This document shows positions 62,542 to 64,000 of a stretch of DNA of 64,000 bases, one piece after another. The notes under the pieces are model-generated. The model did no database searches. It was not told the DNA's origin and was given only the letters and a program-made list of their open reading frames with translations. The position numbers were made by a program, and so were the translations under genes. Positions within the stretch are counted from its first letter, which is position 1. Each line of letters starts with the position of its first letter. Origin of the DNA: Streptomyces sp. NBC_01235 (GTDB lineage Bacteria > Actinomycetota > Actinomycetes > Streptomycetales > Streptomycetaceae); contig NZ_CP108513.1 in the NCBI RefSeq assembly GCF_035989285.1, positions 8,866,001 to 8,930,000 of the forward strand. The letters run 5' to 3'.

Positions 62542-63384
62542 ATGAGCAGAGTGATCCGTGCCGCCGTCTTCCAGACGGCCTGGACCGGCGACAAGGAATC
62601 GATGATCCAGGTACACGAGCAGGCGGTGCGCGACGCGGCCGCGCAGGGTGCTCAGGTCCTGTGTTTCCAGGAGCTGTTCTACGGACCGTACTTCTGCCAG
62701 GTCCAGGACCCGCAGTTCTACGAGTACGCCGAGCAGATCCCCGACGGCCCGATCGTCAAGCGTTTCCAGGCGCTGGCCAGGGAACACGGCATCGTCCTGG
62801 TGCTGCCGATGTACGAGGAGGAGCAGCCGGGCGTCCTCTACAACACCGCCGCCGTGATCGACGCGGACGGTTCGTACCTCGGCAAGTACCGCAAGCACCA
62901 CATCCCGCAGGTCAACGGTTTCTGGGAGAAGTTCTACTTCCGCCCGGGGAACGTGGGCTGGCCGGTCTTCGAGACGGCGGTCGGCAAGATCGGCGTCTAC
63001 ATCTGCTACGACCGCCACTTCCCGGAAGGCTGGCGCGCGCTGGGGCTGGAGGGCGCCGAGATCGTCTTCAACCCGTCGGCGACCTCACGTGGCCTGTCCG
63101 CGTACCTGTGGCAGCTGGAGCAGCCGGCGGCGGCCGTCGCCAACGAGTACTTCGTAGGCGCGATCAACCGGGTCGGCGTCGAGGAACTCGGCGACAACGA
63201 CTTCTACGGGACCTCGTACTTCGTGGACCCGGAGGCCCAGTTCGTCGGCGAGGTGGCGAGCGACAAGGAGACCGAACTCGTCGTCCGCGACCTCGACATG
63301 GCCAAGCTGCGCGAGGTCCGCGACCGCTGGCAGTTCTACCGGGACCGCCGTCCCGACGCATACCCCCCGCTCACCGCTCCGTAG
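62542..63384 (+). CDS. Beta-ureidopropionase-like carbon-nitrogen hydrolase, copy 2
   Basis: Second amidohydrolase, 280 residues, with the same triad: Glu in VLCFQELFYGPYFCQVQD, Lys in YRKHHIPQVNGFWEKFYF, Cys in IGVYICYDRHFPEGWRALGL. Same length as copy 1; differences concentrate in residues 1-90 and near the C-terminus, with the active-site blocks nearly identical. It precedes the dihydropyrimidinase gene directly, so it is the better candidate for the partner enzyme; copy 1 may act on a related carbamoyl-amino acid. Confidence 0.9.
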   Translation: MSRVIRAAVFQTAWTGDKESMIQVHEQAVRDAAAQGAQVLCFQELFYGPYFCQVQDPQFYEYAEQIPDGPIVKRFQALAREHGIVLVLPMYEEEQPGVLYNTAAVIDADGSYLGKYRKHHIPQVNGFWEKFYFRPGNVGWPVFETAVGKIGVYICYDRHFPEGWRALGLEGAEIVFNPSATSRGLSAYLWQLEQPAAAVANEYFVGAINRVGVEELGDNDFYGTSYFVDPEAQFVGEVASDKETELVVRDLDMAKLREVRDRWQFYRDRRPDAYPPLTAP

Positions 63385-63478
63385 CCGGCCGCGGCCGCCG
63401 CCGGTCCGGTGCACGGGGGCCGGACCGGCGGTACCGACCGACCCGCACACCAGTGTTGAGCACGGCAGGAGAGGGAGT

Positions 63479-64000
63479 ATGAGCAGCCGAACCGTCATCC
63501 GGGGTGGCCTCGTCATCACCGCGTCCGACGAGATCCACGCCGACGTCCTGATCGAGGACGGCCGTATCGCCGCACTCGCCGCCTCCGGCACCCCGGCCGC
63601 CGAGGCCTGGACCGCCGAGCGGGTTGTCGACGCCACCGGGAAGTACGTGATCCCGGGTGGGGTCGACGCCCACACCCACATGGAGCTGCCGTTCGGCGGC
63701 ACCTCCGCCTCCGACACCTTCGAAACCGGAACCCGGGCGGCCGCCTGGGGCGGTACGACGACCATCGTCGACTTCGCCGTGCAGAGCGTCGGGCACGGCC
63801 TGCGCGAGGGCCTGGACGCCTGGCACGCGAAGGCGGAGGGCAACTGCGCGATCGACTACGCCTTCCACATGATCGTCTCCGACGTGAACCAGGACACGCT
63901 CAAGGAGATGGACCTGCTGGTGGAGGAGGGCGTCACGTCCTTCAAGCAGTTCATGGCCTACCCCGGCGTCTTCTACAGCGACGACGGCCAGATCCTGCGC
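63479..64000 (+). CDS. Dihydropyrimidinase (hydantoinase), 3' end outside window
   Basis: First 174 residues of a cyclic amidohydrolase that opens dihydrouracil/dihydrothymine or hydantoins. SSRTVIRGGLVITASDEIHA starts the beta-sandwich; the metal motif VDAHTHMELPFGG and DFAVQSVG are typical; KQFMAYPGVFYSDDGQILR at the edge holds the Lys that becomes carboxylated. ATG 63479 follows AGAGGGAG. It begins 94 bp after amidohydrolase copy 2. Confidence 0.92.
   Translation, partial: MSSRTVIRGGLVITASDEIHADVLIEDGRIAALAASGTPAAEAWTAERVVDATGKYVIPGGVDAHTHMELPFGGTSASDTFETGTRAAAWGGTTTIVDFAVQSVGHGLREGLDAWHAKAEGNCAIDYAFHMIVSDVNQDTLKEMDLLVEEGVTSFKQFMAYPGVFYSDDGQILR

Overview
High-GC actinomycete chromosome, almost certainly Streptomyces: about 70% G+C with strong third-position GC bias, frequent GTG starts, GTGA/ATGA gene overlaps, a Streptomyces-type RpoA, and many Streptomyces-style families. 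No rRNA, tRNA, CRISPR array or complete prophage was seen. The window is a mosaic of intact operons separated by decayed gene fragments, as expected of a rearranged chromosome arm.

Layout. (1) 1-4443: sugar-acid catabolism (ABC solute-binding lipoprotein, LacI regulator, SDR dehydrogenase, D-galactonate dehydratase). (2) 5069-9971: a COG4705 membrane protein, then a tightly overlapping minus-strand operon DedA - PAP2 - PAP2 - response regulator - histidine kinase; the kinase start is interrupted by a dinucleotide contraction. (3) 10050-15162: two BlaI repressors with M56 membrane peptidases and clear BlaI-type operators, a polytopic glycosyltransferase-like protein under one of them, and a chimeric M56 remnant. 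(4) 15164-19052: ABC exporter plus NarL-type two-component system behind a perfect 24-bp palindrome. (5) 19087-24139: gene remnants, two more COG4705 paralogues, an internally deleted MFS transporter, a frameshifted phosphoketolase fragment and a small membrane protein. (6) 24173-26128: large APC-superfamily permease. (7) 26781-28949: TetR regulator divergent from a serine hydrolase. (8) 29211-38724: truncated transporters leading into a complete kdpFABC-kdpED potassium system. (9) 38915-41006: scrambled corA, then an ArsR/CDF metal-efflux pair. (10) 41157-42179: an rpoA gene standing alone, outside any ribosomal-protein operon. (11) 42598-43710: merR stub fused to an IS110 fragment. (12) 43714-56686: housekeeping-type genes (PcaD-PcaC fusion, MBL hydrolase, ExoIII, orphan glutamate-type ABC ATPase, S15 hydrolase, gamma-glutamyltransferase, ClpC-like ATPase, methionine aminopeptidase with a divergent XRE regulator). 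(13) 56831-64000: repeat-containing hypothetical protein and a reductive pyrimidine catabolism cluster (two beta-ureidopropionase-like amidohydrolases, class III aminotransferase, PucR regulator, dihydropyrimidinase running off the end).

Regulatory themes. All three COG4705 genes and the small membrane-protein gene at 23532-24050 are preceded by 11-bp-spaced direct repeats of TCAGG, the geometry of an OmpR/PhoB-family site, and an OmpR-type two-component pair lies next to the first of them. A different 11-bp-spaced repeat (GTAAGAG / GTCAAAG) occurs twice before kdpF, and a related one lies upstream of the APC permease, suggesting KdpE may control both potassium-linked loci. These regulons and the lone second rpoA are the most unusual content. 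The assignments rest on reading the sequence and on family knowledge; no database search was run.
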